A stretch of 64,000 nt of DNA, taken from contig JBCFYV010000001.1 of the NCBI GenBank assembly GCA_039000515.1, positions 29,099,048 through 29,163,047 on the forward strand, in the 5' to 3' direction. Within the stretch, counting starts at the first letter, position 1. Every line of letters begins with the position of its first letter. The notes beneath the pieces were generated by a model. It did no database searches. It had not been told where the DNA came from and was given only the letters and a program-made list of their open reading frames with translations. This document shows, one piece after another, positions 12,514-24,129 of this stretch. The DNA comes from Timema cristinae. Lineage: Eukaryota; Arthropoda; Insecta; Phasmatodea; Timematidae. The translations under genes and the position numbers were made by a program.

Positions 12514-12942
12514 ATATACATATGTATTTACAGATTAATTTAAATTATTACGTTACGTTGATGACCATAACTTGACCTCGGATCAAAAATAATGCAAGTC
12601 CGATACAAACTTTCACCCCCTTTTTCATCCCTTATTAAATAAAATTTCCAAAATTCCTGAAACACGTATTTATTTGTTTTACGTCAATAACCGAAATACA
12701 AAATTGTATTTTGTAACTTTCAAAATGACGGACTTTCATACATATTATCATACATATTATCATCCCCTATTTTGACCCCTTTGGGGTGGAATATTCTAAA
12801 ATCCTTTCTTAGTGGGTGCCTACATAACAAAATGAATATACAGTCCGAATTTCATGCTTGTAGCCTTGATAGTTTGCGCTCGGCGATGATGAATCGGTCG
12901 GTCGGTTGGTCGGTACATGTTATTTTATAAGTATATATATAT
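12514..12942 (+). mobile_element. Family R copy, 5' end missing at the gap
   Basis: It resumes within family R at ATATACATATGTATTTACAG and continues with good quality through TTGGGGTGGAATATTC, GCGCTCGGCGATGATGAATC and a short CGGT/TGGT repeat to ACATGTTATTTTATAAG. Possibly the same physical copy as the one left of the gap. Confidence 0.8.
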
Positions 12943-12956
12943 ATATATATATTAAC

Positions 12957-13560
12957 GGTAAAGACAAAAATGTGTAACATAATATAAAACATATGAACAA
13001 TATTTGAATGATATTTGAAAGAGATTGATAATGTTAGTTACAAGTTAACTATTAAAATTGTAGACGTCTGAGTCAAATTACACTTAAAACTATGTTTCTT
13101 TTCTAAACAAAAGATGATGTGATCATGCAATTTCTTATGTCTATATTAATAATAAGGATTGACAGAACAAGTTATTAAATTTTGAAAAAAATATAAGAAT
13201 TGAATTCCTTTCTTATCTGTATTTCTCTTTTCCTTGGTTACTGTTGCAAGTGCTGCAACGTTACTTATACATGTTTCGATGCTTCGACGGCATCATCCTC
13301 AGGTTTGATGAAAAAATAAGAAATATGCCGAATCAAATCATTGGTTAGAACACAATGCGTTAGCCAATGTGGTATAAGTAAAATTGGTGAAGGTTAATAA
13401 ATTATAATAGCGTGAAATAATACTTATGAAAAACATATTTATCAGATAATAAAACAATTTTTATGAGTATTCCATGTTGTTTAAGGAAACTGATGTGAGA
13501 ATTACAATTAACGTGTACATATAAAATAAGAGAACATTCTGGAAAAAAGAAATATGTATA
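12957..13560 (-). mobile_element. Penelope-like element, left inverted arm
   Basis: About 600 bases align in reverse orientation with 17,402-18,030. On the minus strand it contains CCTGAGGATGATGCCGTCG followed by AAGCATCGAAACATG (13,270-13,304). This CTGAGGA ... GAAAC layout is typical of the terminal regions of Penelope-like retroelements, which often carry hammerhead-ribozyme-related motifs. A short stem GATGC/GCATC is intact in this arm. Other matched blocks include an AAGGAATTCAATTC segment and a GTAGACGTCTGAGTC region. No reverse transcriptase was found between the arms. Confidence 0.55.
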
Positions 13561-13714
13561 TCGGTTATCTGATGAAATTGTGACACTTGGTCCAGAATAT
13601 GAACAAAAAAAATTAGTTGTAACTTACGGAACCATCAGTTAATGTTCTTTCTATAGCAATATAACTATATTTGTGTGTGCACATTTTGATTTGTTTATCT
13701 TTTTGTTTATTTTT

Positions 13715-13952
13715 CTAACTTCCCTATCAGGCCATACGCTTATGTTATAATTACGCTAGTGATTTTATTGATTAGAAAGGTTATATTTATAGCAAGTGTG
13801 CCCGCATTTGTATGGAGGCAGAGTGGAAAACAATTTTTTTGAAAACCACTCTCACAATACACCCGACTGAGATTTGAACTTTGATCTCCCCGTCATTGGA
13901 AGTCCAGTCTACTGCGAGAGTAGCACGTTAGACCACGTGGCCACCGAAGCGG
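13715..13952 (-). mobile_element. SINE family B (B1 head) inside the Penelope-like bracket
   Basis: The minus strand reads CCGCTTCGGTGGCCACGTGG, TCTAACGTGCTACTCTCG, then the B box, GTTTTCCACTCTGCCTCC and a tail decayed to a GCGTATGGCCTGATAGGG-like end. The head is among the best preserved in the window. Confidence 0.85.
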
Positions 13953-14025
13953 TTATGATAACTGTTTATATTAAAGGAAGTGTACCTGCATGTGTGTGGA
14001 GGGGGAGTGGAAAACCAATTTTTAG
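13953..14025 (-). mobile_element. Partial SINE family B body, next to the preceding copy
   Basis: Matches the B body (TATATTAAAGGAAGTGTACC, then GGAGGGGGAGTGGAAAACC) without tail or head. It lies directly against the head of the neighbouring copy, so the two form a partial head-to-tail array. Confidence 0.6.
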
Positions 14026-14368
14026 CTTTATATAAAAACACATATAATATCAATGGTAAGATTCTGGAAGAAAATACAAACACTTCTTTTTTCCCCAGTC
14101 AACACCTATGTAATATTATATTATAATGTATTGGTGCTAGGTTATAGGTATTTAAATGGAACATCAAAAGTTACAGATAAAGATATCAGAACCAAAAGTA
14201 TGAATATATGAAAAAAAAAAAATTTGGTGACGTTTGTAACTGTTTTTCTAAGTAGAATCCTGTTATTATAAAACAGCATGTAAATATGTTATCATTGTTT
14301 ATGATTGACAAACGTGGGGGTTGTTATATGAGGACAGGGCTGTTGGTTGAGTGAAACAATGCTCTATA

Positions 14369-14422
14369 ACATGGGCAGACATGGGCAGACATGGGCAGAC
14401 ATGGGCAGGCATGGGCAGACAG
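14369..14422 (+). repeat. 10-bp tandem repeat (ACATGGGCAG)n
   Basis: About five copies of a 10-base unit with one variant unit (GCATGGGCAG). A 67-codon frame crossing it on the minus strand is an effect of the repeat. Confidence 0.9.
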
Positions 14423-14712
14423 TATTTCATTAGAATGACCGCGCAGCTTGGCAAGTTCCCTTCTGTCCTCAACGGTTGATCCCATCGATTCGTGCATTAT
14501 TGACACCAGATATGTCTGTGCTTGCACCTCCCCTCACTAGTAACCCCCCACTAGCTACCCTCACTTGCCCTACGTTCTTCATCTTCTACTCCCCTACGTC
14601 CATTTTGATACTTTATACACCGTTCACCGTTTATAGTAAGAACACATTAAGAATAACAGTTTAAAGACTACACGCTTTTCCTTTTACTTGGCTCAAAATT
14701 GATAAAACCTCA

Positions 14713-14925
14713 CTCATCGGTGTTCACGTGGGTTAGGAAGTTAACCTTGTCTAGTCTGGTTTTCCAGTGACATGAGAGTGGGACTTGAATCTCAGCCCGG
14801 TATTATTGAGTGTTTTTTTAAAAATAGATGGTCTATACACTCTTATCTTTCCAAATAAACGCAGGTAAACTGACTCTAAATTATATTTTCCTCATCCCAA
14901 CAGATAAGCGTAAATGTGCGTGTGT
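14713..14925 (+). mobile_element. SINE family B, old copy
   Basis: Contains CATCGGTGTTCACGTGGGTT at the head, a B-box GGGACTTGAATCTCAGCCCGG-like stretch at about 14,790-14,810, and a body segment ATTTTCCTCATCCCA. The tail is lost. Confidence 0.6.
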
Positions 14926-14959
14926 ATAGTTAAGTCATGGCACTCCCACGCGTACTCAC

Positions 14960-15215
14960 TAACTCTTACCATAACCAGACTCTCTCACTATCTACACCTC
15001 AATATCTCACTCACTCACTCAGACTCTCTCATTATCTCACACACTCAATATCACTCACTCACTCACTACGCATCTTATCTCACTCACCACGCACTCTTTC
15101 TCTCACTAACTCTCTCATTCATTCTCACTCTCCTACTTTTTCTCACTCTCACTCACGCTCTCACTATCTCAATCTCTCACTCACTTTCTCTCTCTCATTC
15201 TCTCAAGTTTTCACA
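14960..15215 (+). repeat. Degenerate (CTCA/CTCT)n low-complexity tract
   Basis: Imperfect CTCACT and TCTCTC units lead into the CA microsatellite. Two overlapping 155-codon frames here are rich in Ser, Leu, Thr and His only because of the repeat. Confidence 0.85.
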
Positions 15216-15218
15216 ACA

Positions 15219-15329
<111 letters not shown>

Positions 15330-15469
15330 AACACACAGACACACACAAACACAAAAAGACCTATTTTTACTATATTATTAATTTTATTATTTCAAAGACA
15401 GTGAGTGGCCTGTTAAATATCAAAAAGTGACTGCTGCGATCCCATGACCTTACATAATAATATATAAAA

Positions 15470-15751
15470 TTATTATTATTATTATTAGCACCGCGTCTTA
15501 CTACCCGTTCGGGTTATAGCACTTACGCTAATGTGTAATGGTAGGGTGATTGTGAGATGAAATGAAGGACCTACAGTTTAACGTGGAATTCGAACCACGG
15601 TGGCGGCCTGGCATTCCACACATTCACAAGATGTCTTGTCAGAGGTGTAGGAAGGGTTTGAAAATCAGATAAATCTGTGCCAGGACCGAGGATTGAACCC
15701 CGGCTGCCAGCACAGAAGTCCGACACCTCACCCCTAGACCACCAGGTGACC
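15470..15751 (-). mobile_element. SINE family A, full length, with exact target duplication
   Basis: Minus strand: head GGTCACCTGGTGGTCTAGGG, then GGTAAGGTGTCGGACTTC, B-box-like GGGGTTCAATCCTCGG, the body, the shared tail and (TAA)n. AATATATAAAA occurs at both sides (15,459-15,469 and 15,752-15,762). It is a complete insertion and a good model for the family. Confidence 0.95.
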
Positions 15752-16239
15752 AATATATAAAAGTAGCTTACGTAGTTAGCTTTTCTTTATTGATGTTATT
15801 CCCATCACGTTTCTTCTAGTGGCATGACTAAATGGTTATTTGGAGGTTTGTAGCTCCCGTACAGTACAAAATAGATGGAAACATTTCCGTAATGGCCAAA
15901 CAACTCGGTAGATGACACTACTTCACTTTCTTCTATTCTTCATCACATCTCGAACTACTTTTTTTGTCTGTGTAGACCTACATTTGTTTGATATCAGTGT
16001 GTGACATTGAAACAAGCACTTCAAGTGGTGAGATAAATATATACTTTATGAGAGTGAGTGTGAATAACATAGAATCATAAACATTAGTTTATTTTTTCTC
16101 AAACAACATACTAATTAATAAAAAAAAACTATAAATAAAATCAGTTTGGTGTTAAAAACCTCATTAAAAGTGTATATAAAGTAGTCAGAAAGGAGGAGGG
16201 GGATCAAGGGTGATCAACACCCCTCACCTCCAAAGATAA

Positions 16240-16560
16240 CCGGACCCATGGTGTAGTGGTCAATGCACTTGGCTACAAGTCTAGGTGTCTCACCTTCAAT
16301 TACCGGATGCTACCTTCGGGTGTTAATTCAGGAATGGGAACTAGCCCAACGGTCACCAACGTTTGGTTAGTTAGTCTCAAGTCAGGTTTAAGGATTTCCA
16401 CTGGTTCAACACTCTCACATTACTATAACCATCACCTAATTTCATCGGTGACATGGAAAAGCCTCCACACAAAAGGATGTACGATTAGTACATTCGGACG
16501 TTGCTTGGGCAACGGTACATTAGTACCGGCTAATCTTTCCACTACTGGGCTATGAATGTT
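16240..16560 (+). mobile_element. SINE family D
   Basis: The head has a classic A-box region GACCCATGGTGTAGTGGTCA and a degenerate B box. The body shares CCCAACGGTC, a CACTGG block and a further block with 41,493-41,832. It ends in an (AT)n tract (16,571-16,587). A 99-codon frame spans it but its sequence follows the SINE. Confidence 0.7.
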
Positions 16561-16839
16561 ACCCTGACGTGATATATATATATATATTGAATTTGCATTA
16601 GAATTGTTGAGCGTATATATAGAGGCATAATAATACTCTCAGAACTCTAATGAAAATTCAGAAATTAAGACTAATGGATCAATTTAAACTACTCAGGGAA
16701 TAAATTAATAGAATCACCAACATTTTCATAAAACACAAATTAAAGGTAACCTTAAGCACTAATAATAACATCAAAAAATATATCACAGCTCTAACCTAAA
16801 CAAAACCAACCAATATGAAAAAAAATAGGATTTATCAAA

Positions 16840-17300
16840 TCACCTATGATTGCAACATTGTATAAATTCTGGGGTCAAATTTCTATTAGATTTTCTGAAA
16901 ACTTGCGTGATTTCAAATAATACAGGAACAAATCAACATTTTTTGAACAACTCGAACAGTCAGGACTCAACCCAATCTAAAGAACAAAAGTATGCAACTA
17001 ATTTACAACACCTCAAAAGGCGTAACAATGAACACAGCTGATATCTTTATTCAAACTGGCTTATTAAATAACAAAAAAAAAATATTGAATGAACAAACAA
17101 CTTTTGAAAACCAAATACTTATTAATACCCTAAAAAACTCCCTCAACATACCAAAACCCAAAAAAACCTTCATTCCTGTCTGCACCCGCCCTCCCTTCAT
17201 AGTAGCTAATGACATGTTCGGGCCAGTGTCGAGAAGACATGAACATTTTTCTCCTTTTTTTTTTGTCATTTCTTTTACAATCCATCTAACATATTAACTA
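16840..17300 (+). other. Interior of the Penelope-like bracket, decayed coding remnant possible
   Basis: Two overlapping frames (63 and 101 codons) with mixed, non-repetitive composition lie just inside the right arm. The second contains KKTFIPVCTRPPFIVANDMF. I recognise no reverse-transcriptase or GIY-YIG motif. Position suggests a possible relic of the element's ORF; this is inference only. Confidence 0.25.
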
Positions 17301-17401
17301 AAATTGAATTCAAATATATTTATCTACTATCTCATGTCACAATATCTCAGTATATAATTTATTCATATATGAATAATATATTTAACTTCCTCTCTTTTTA
17401 C

Positions 17402-18030
17402 AGAATGTACTTCTCTTATTTTATATATACACGTTAATTGTAATTTTCACATCAGTTTCCTTAATAAAACAACATGGAATACTCAACTTCATTGTTTTAA
17501 TATCCGGTAAATATGTTATTTCATAAGTATTATTTCTCTATATTATAATTTATCAACCTTCACCAATTTTGCATGTTATACGACATTGGCTAACGCATTG
17601 TGTTTTATCCAAGATTTCATTTGGTGTTTTTTTTTATCAGACCTGAGGATGATGTCGTCTTAGCATTGAAACATGTCGTATAAGTAACGTTACAGCAGTA
17701 ACCAAGGAAAAGATAAATACAGATAAGAAAGGAATTCATTTTTTATATTTTATCAAAACCTAATAAATTGTTCTGTCAATCTTTCATATTAATATAGACA
17801 TACGAAATTGCATGATACCATGATTCTTTGTTTTAAAAAAAACATAGTTTTATGTGTAATTTGACTCAAACGTCTACAATTTTAATATGTTGATTAATTT
17901 TTTAGATGTTTATAATTAGGAATATCTTGGAGTTATACAATGTATTATAACTTGTAAATAACATTATCAATCTCTTTCAAATATCTTTCAAATATTGTGC
18001 ATATATTTTATTATATTATATTACTCAATT
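17402..18030 (+). mobile_element. Penelope-like element, right inverted arm
   Basis: Reverse partner of 12,957-13,560. It contains CCTGAGGATGATGTCGTCTT and AGCATTGAAACATGTCG (17,642-17,678). A roughly 70-base extra segment near 17,890-17,960 is absent from the left arm. Stem II of the hammerhead-like motif is weaker here than in the left arm. Confidence 0.55.
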
Positions 18031-18039
18031 AGGTCTTTC

Positions 18040-18180
18040 AAGTTAATATAATACAAATTGTACAATCCAATTTCTTTAAAAAATTGAATTTTTAAATATT
18101 ATATATATTTATACATATATATAATTAAATATATATATAAAAATAAGTATAAATATATATGAATATATAGATATGACCAG
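18040..18180. repeat. AT-rich low-complexity tract
   Basis: ATATAT and AAATAT units without clear periodicity. Confidence 0.7.
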
Positions 18181-18329
18181 CTTTAAGCTATGGGTTTATA
18201 AATATACACACATACCTCCATAACTAAAAACAGGTTATTATAACCCTACACATTTTAAAGCTTTCTGCCATTATGTAACTTCACCCAAATAATTCATTTA
18301 TTATTTGCATTACTATGTAAGATTTTATG

Positions 18330-18480
18330 TGGCCTGCACAAGTGGAGACACGCGTACAAGAGGGGGTTTGAATCCCAGTCAAGTCAACGAAGAGAGTATT
18401 TTCCTTAAACTGTTTCCGTCTTTGTCTCCACGCAAGTGTGTGTACAATTTACCTTAATATTTATTACCTTCCTATATCAT
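18330..18480 (+). mobile_element. SINE family B, diverged
   Basis: The B box GGGTTTGAATCCCAGTCAAG is well kept and is followed by TTTCCTTAAACTGTTTCCG and GCAAGTGTGTGTACAATTTA, the family body order. The head and tail are degraded. Confidence 0.55.
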
Positions 18481-18484
18481 GCCA

Positions 18485-19256
18485 AACAATCACCATCCGC
18501 AAGCCCCCCCTCCCCCACACACACTACACACAGCCACACACACACATTTGATATATATACTTAAGCATCAGTCACTTTATGACACATTCCGTTCTAAGTA
18601 CATTAGGTTTCCTTGAATTAAAAACACTCTTATTTCAAGGCTTTGAACCATTGATACAAATAAATGTTATCAAGGGATTAAAAAAATCTTAATATTTATA
18701 AATTATACACGCAAATATCTAGTGATATAAAAAACACAATTATGACGATCAATTAATAATTTAAACAAATAAATCGTTTTAGTGAGAGACCATTTAAAAA
18801 TAGGTTTATCCATTAGATATAATTATTATTCTTTACTACTGTGAAAATAAATGGTATGGACTTCGTACGGACTTTCTTGCTCTATTGTTTAAAAATGGAG
18901 ATATTTACTCAAAATCGTAATATATGTGAAACGAAATAATATATATATACTAGCAAACCCAAGCATAAATTTCACTATACTTATGTAAAATATTATTTGA
19001 GTCCCGGTTTTAAATTCTATAATTTTTAAAAGATAGAAATAATGTCCTCATTTGTATGTTTGGACAATAAAAAGGATCAATATTGGGTCCACAAGGGAAT
19101 CAACACTTTGTACTAAAATTTTGAATTCCGCTTAAATTTTTTGACATTTTATTAGGTGTTGCACATCTTCAGGTCTTCACATTGCTATTAATATCCTAAT
19201 TTATGCTTTTGACCAATAAAAAATGTAAATATTGACCATTGAGTCTAAAATGTAGA
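18485..19256. other. AT-rich, mostly unassigned
   Basis: A short CA-rich patch lies near 18,510-18,545. About 18,890-18,945 resembles the 5' part of family H (GGAGATATTTACTCAAAATC). The remainder has no recognised gene or repeat. Confidence 0.4.
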
Positions 19257-19268
19257 TAGATCATTGTT

Positions 19269-19557
19269 ATTATTGTTATTAGCACAGCGTCTTACTACCC
19301 GTTCGGGGTATACGTACTTACACTAATGTGTAATGATAGAGTGATGGTGAGATTAAATAGAGGACCTACAGTTTAACGTGAAATCCAAACCACGGTGGAG
19401 GCCTGGCATTCCACACATTCACAAGTTATGATTAATACACCTCTTGTCAGAGGTGAAGGAAGTGTTAGTAATCAGATAAATCTGTGCCTGGACCGAGGAT
19501 TGAACCCCGGACCCAAACACAAAATCCGGTACCTTACCCCTAGACCACCAGGTCACC
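19269..19557 (-). mobile_element. SINE family A with target duplication
   Basis: Full length on the minus strand. The plus-strand flanks are TAGATCATTGTT (19,257-19,268) and TAGATCACTGTT (19,558-19,569), 11 of 12 identical. The interior differs from other copies by a short insertion near 19,425-19,440. Confidence 0.93.
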
Positions 19558-19674
19558 TAGATCACTGTTGTACAAACATTTATCCTAATAGGTTAATGGA
19601 AAAAGAACATCAACTTTTTAAGAGACTTACTTTTACTTAATTTCTCTATGCGTTAGAGAAAAATTACGTTAAAA

Positions 19675-20165
19675 CTTAAGTGATATCTCTTTACAGCTAA
19701 AGCTCACAAAATTATATTAATATACTTGCCAATATCTCAGAAACCATTGGTTTTATAAAGATATATTTTAAATAAAAGTTATATTTATTTTTAATATTGG
19801 CACAATTTTGCAATGATAACATTTTTAACTATCTCAAATAGTTGCAAAGATATGGACATTCTCGCTCCTATAAAATACCCTAAAAGTTATCTTCATAGGA
19901 AAACGAAAATATACACTTTGTTTATAATCTTAATCAACACCTATATACGAATTTTAATCAAAATTGATTGAGCTGATTTTGAGAAAAACGTTCTTTTCTA
20001 TCTTTTCCTGTTAGTAAAATCATCTTAATTTTAGGGTTAGACAGACACACAGACAGACGGCATTGCAAAAACAACTTTTTATGGTCATGAATAGTTGACA
20101 TCTATCAACATCTCGGTTTAGATTTTTTGGACGGTCACATATTACTAAGTTTAAATTTTACACAT
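19675..20165 (+). mobile_element. Family H repeat, first of two adjacent copies
   Basis: Contains the 5' segment ACAGCTAAAGCTCACAAAAT, the middle segment with a GAATTTTAATCAAAATTGA motif, a TTAATTTTAGGGTTAGACAG junction where part of the 3' body is deleted, and the end block GGTCATGAATAGTTGACATC. Confidence 0.65.
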
Positions 20166-20169
20166 ATAA

Positions 20170-20750
20170 TATTTAAAATAGAATATATTTATAATATATA
20201 TAAAATATATAATGTTTGTACTTAAATTAAATTTTATAAAATTTTCAATTAAAAATTATAAAAAGCCCTACATATTTGCAATAGTAAATAATTTCATATC
20301 GCAAAGAGTTATGGAGATAGGATGAAAAAAATTGAGTTTATGCATCAGACTGGAACACTTGGTCATTTAAAGAAATCGAATAATAGCCATTTTGTTTGTA
20401 GTATTTATGAATGTTTAAAAATTAAATTAAATCAATATTGGCTTTTTCTCTTTTCTTCCTTCAGTATACTACCCTTAGTTTTAGGGTTAAATATCTAATT
20501 CCGAAAACCCTTTGACGGGACTTTATGAAAACACCAGATACAAATTTTCATCCCAATCGATGAAATAGTTTCGGCTCTAGCCCAAAGTATAGAGAGACGG
20601 CATTGCAAAAACAACTTTATTTGTTGTTGTTGTTTTTGTTTAAGGGGGTCATGAAACGTCGACTTTATCATAATCACTAGTTCAATTTTTTTGACTATCA
20701 ATTTCTTTTGAAGTGTCAAGAGAAAGTAAATATGTTGAGATTACTATATG
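20170..20750 (+). mobile_element. Family H repeat, second adjacent copy
   Basis: Same orientation as the preceding copy. It retains TTAGTTTTAGGGTTAAATAT, CTTTATGAAAACACCAGATA, CAATCGATGAAATAGTTTCG and AGGGGGTCATGAAACGTCGA. Two copies head to tail suggest insertion into the same locus or a local tandem duplication. Confidence 0.65.
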
Positions 20751-20754
20751 TTGT

Positions 20755-21060
20755 GGTCAACTTATTTAGTTGTGGAAGATGCCATGGAGGTGGTTGTTGT
20801 TAATAACGGGTGTGGCTTTCCCACCCCCTTTAACTCTTGTTGATGGGTGTAAAACATGTATGATGTGTTATTGATTTGTTTAACTGCTTTCTTAACTCAT
20901 GGAGCGGCTGGATGTTAGACCATTACACCCAAAGGAAAAACATCTTCCGCCGAACCGCTTAATTATTTACACTAATCTTCCATGTTCGCGGTCACTTTGG
21001 ACATTAGTGACTTTAGGCTAGGACCATGACATTCTATTACCCAGACCCATCCTACACAGC
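20755..21060. other. Unassigned, moderately GC-rich stretch
   Basis: Contains GCCATGGAGGTGG and GGGTGTGGCTTTCCCACCC, which could pair locally. No copy elsewhere in the window and no convincing ORF. Confidence 0.35.
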
Positions 21061-21075
21061 TATTATAATATACTA

Positions 21076-21562
21076 CTACTAGATAGCTGTTGCCCGCGGC
21101 TTTGCTCGCGTGGAAGTTGATTATATACAAGTACGAAAATATACATATGTATTTACAATTAATTAAAATATTACGTTACGTTGATGACCATAACTTGACC
21201 TCAGATCAAAAATAATGCAAGTCCGATAGAAACTTTCACCCCCTTTTTCATCGCTTATTAAATAAAATTTCCAAAATTCCTGAAACACGTATTTATTTGT
21301 TTTACGTCAATAAACGAAATACAAAACTTTATTTATGTAACTTTCAAAATTACGGACTTTAATACATATTATCATCCCCTATTTTGACCCCTTTGGGGTG
21401 GAATTTTCTAAAATCCTTTCTTAGTGGGTGCCTACATAACAAAATGAATATACAGTCCGAATTTCATGCTTGTAGCCTTGATAGTTTGCGCTCGGCGATG
21501 ATGAATCAGTCAGTCAGTCAATCAGTCAATCAATCAGGACATGTTATTTTATAAGTATAGAT
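21076..21562 (+). mobile_element. Family R repeat, best full-length copy
   Basis: It runs from CTAGATAGCTGTTGCCCGCG to TTTTATAAGTATAGAT, with CAGT/CAAT tandem units before the end. It is the clearest template for judging the gap-flanking copies. It abuts a family I unit directly at 21,563. Confidence 0.82.
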
Positions 21563-21875
21563 AAAGCCACATGGCTGACTCACTCACTGACATTAATGTT
21601 TAACCACTTCCCGATGAGCTAGAAACTTGTACTTTGGCAAACTTATAGCTTCTAGCATGTAACCGACGGGAAAGTTACAAACAATTAAATATTTAAACTT
21701 TTAACCCCCCAAAAAATTCATTCCTTGGAGGTCTCTTGTGGCTAAATGACAAGACCTATCAAAAAACGGCTCTGGAATTACACTAGCTTACATCCTTTTG
21801 CAAAAACACAAACCCATTGAGCTTAGGGGGTGGAGCCCCCAACGAGCAAAGCGAGTTTTATATCTATACTCAGAG
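21563..21875 (+). repeat. Family I repeat
   Basis: AAGCCACATGGCTGACTCAC, then CACTGACATTAATGTT, a TTTGGCAAACTTATAGCTT block, GGAGGTCTCTTGTGGC, and an end with CCCAACGAGCAAAGCGAG. The order is shared with 32,818-33,080. The class is unknown: the conserved ends suggest a non-autonomous element, but no inverted or direct terminal repeats were seen. Confidence 0.6.
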
Positions 21876-21899
21876 AGCAAGGAGTCACAAGGAGATCAC

Positions 21900-23840
21900 G
21901 TGTTCAAATACCGAGGTAGGCTTTTATTTTTTTGTAACACCATAGTTTTCATACATAATGTGTCCTTTGTTCCTCTGGTTATTCAAGGGTGGTCCTCTGT
22001 TTGTTTGTGCTTTTTGCCGCAACCGCTTTCCCACTGTGTTTGAAAAATTAAACTAAATGTATTTAACGAATCATTACTTTAATTTCTTAGTCATAAAGTT
22101 TTTTGGTTACTAAATTAAAAAAATACTATTTTTATCTCACGTTCCATTTCATCCTAACTTAAGAGAGAAATCATGTTTTGTAAATTTGTGTTTCAAGAAA
22201 ATATAACATAATACCTTTTAGACTAGTTTGTAATATTGTACGCATGAACAGAAGGCCTACTATTTATTTCATTGATTAATATCACATAAATTTCATTCTT
22301 GTCTCAAAAATGAGATCAATGTACCACTTGACATAACTCTGACACGATATTGATAATAACTCAACGGATAATGCATTATACGGTTTTTTTCTTCCTTTAA
22401 AATGATGTGAACATTGTTCTTTTTGTCAGGTTATCTGTCAATTGGGATCCATGCCAGAACAGAAAATGTTACACACTCGCTAATCTTGCTATAAAAAAAT
22501 GTGTTTGGCTACAAAAGAGATCTGGGAGTGACATCTCATAAATTAACCAGCAGTGCGGACTGTTGTTGCCATCTAGCGGTGAAACTATAAACACCTACTT
22601 TATCACGATCCTTTAAAAACAAAAATTCTTTAAATCAACTTCAATTCGCTCAGCGATACTCTCTTTTCTTGCTACAATTTTGTATTAAGCCTTTACTTTG
22701 GTTTTATTTCAATATTCTTGGTTTTGTTTTTTACCGTTTTAATGAAACGAAAAAAAACCCGGGAACATGATGAAAAAAAAACATTAATAATAACAAGGGT
22801 TTAACATTATTTTATTAGGACCAGACAATTAATTAACATTTGATTAAGACAAGTGAGTAAAATAAAACTAAACGAGAGAGGGAATTATAGATTTATGTTC
22901 TCATGGTTTGAAAAAGAAATTAACTAAAAAAAAAAATACAAATAAAAAGTAATCGTGTAAACAATATTTTTATAGAATACGATATAATACATCAAAAGAT
23001 AATAATTATAAGGACCAAGAAGAAATACAAATATTATTGTACGAAAATGGTAGTTAGATCATACACCACCACCATCACTGAAAGATTTTTATTTATTCTC
23101 CAAAATTTATAAGATTGATAAAGTTCTAGTAAAATTCTATATTAAGTTTTCATCCAAGTGAAAGCAAGCAAATATTTAATGAAGGTTTGTATCGTTTCTT
23201 CTCGCCGAATAGCAATGAGGTCAGTCATTAAATAATGCGCATAGTAACGGAATTGCACCTCTTATAAAGCATCTGCTCTCTAAATGCTATCTCAAATTGA
23301 GATTTTTTTTTTTCCCTTTTAAAACCAAGAGAAATAAATTTACTGGAAGGAACTGATAAAGAGCATCCAGTGAGTTGGTTCTTGATTTAATGAAAGTTCC
23401 TTCTTTGAACTCTTTAAATGAACAATACAAAAGTCTTTAAAGGAATTTTTCTTTTTTTTATTCCTTATTTAAAAGTTTAGAATACCTCTTTGAAGTAATA
23501 ACAAATATTATGTTTCTGTATGATCGAGATATATATTGTTTAACGTTTTAATCGGCTCATTTAGTTATGTGTAGTATTAAATTTAATATTCCTGCTTCAA
23601 AAAGTAAGAATTAGTAAATACAATTATTGGTGACTATAGTAGTCATTATTGGTTATTTTTGAAATTGTGTTCTGTTATACATTACAAACTAATTTTCATG
23701 TTACAAAAATCTGAATTAATTAAACAATTAAATGTTGTGATAAATTGCAATAAGACATTTTATAAATCAGATTTAACGTCAAAAGCTACATATATTAAAT
23801 ATGTAGACTACGATTTATTTATTTTCAAAATAAGAAAATT
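21900..23840. other. No recognised gene or repeat
   Basis: AT-rich sequence with scattered short frames. 22,540-22,600 is GC-richer and contains TGCCATCTAGCGGTGAA. No exon, splice structure or match to other parts of the window was identified. Confidence 0.5.
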
Positions 23841-23851
23841 CTCCTTCAATC

Positions 23852-24119
23852 GGGTGACTTGGTGGTCTAGGGGTAAGGTGTCAGACTTCTATGCTGGCGG
23901 CCGGGCTTCAATCCTCGGTCACGGCAAAGATTTATCTGATTACCAAACCCTTCCTTCACCTCTGACAAGACATCTTGGGAATGCCAGGCCTCCACCGTGG
24001 TTCGGATTCCACGTTAAACTGTAGGTCCTTCATTTCATCTCACAATCACCCTACCATTACACATTAGCGTAAGTGCGTATAACCCAAATGGGTAGTAAGA
24101 CGCAGTGCTAATAATAATA
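23852..24119 (+). mobile_element. SINE family A, full length with small internal deletion
   Basis: Exact 10-base duplication TCCTTCAATC flanks it (23,842-23,851 and 24,120-24,129). Compared with the other copies about 12 bases are missing just after the CATCTTG block. Shared tail and TAATAATA end are present. Confidence 0.95.
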
Positions 24120-24129
24120 TCCTTCAATC

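Noticed and set aside
14369..14422. CRISPR-like repeat array
   Set aside because: The 10-bp units are directly adjacent without spacers: a minisatellite in eukaryotic DNA.
15571..15753. 60-codon frame resembling that at 23.9-24.0 kb
   Set aside because: Both are translations of SINE family A, so the shared residues are not protein homology.
16256..16555. 99-codon open frame
   Set aside because: It coincides with SINE family D from head to end; the second copy at 41.5 kb has no open frame.
23659..24024. 121-codon open frame
   Set aside because: Its second half is the family A SINE and its first half is AT-rich unique DNA; translation through the SINE is incidental.
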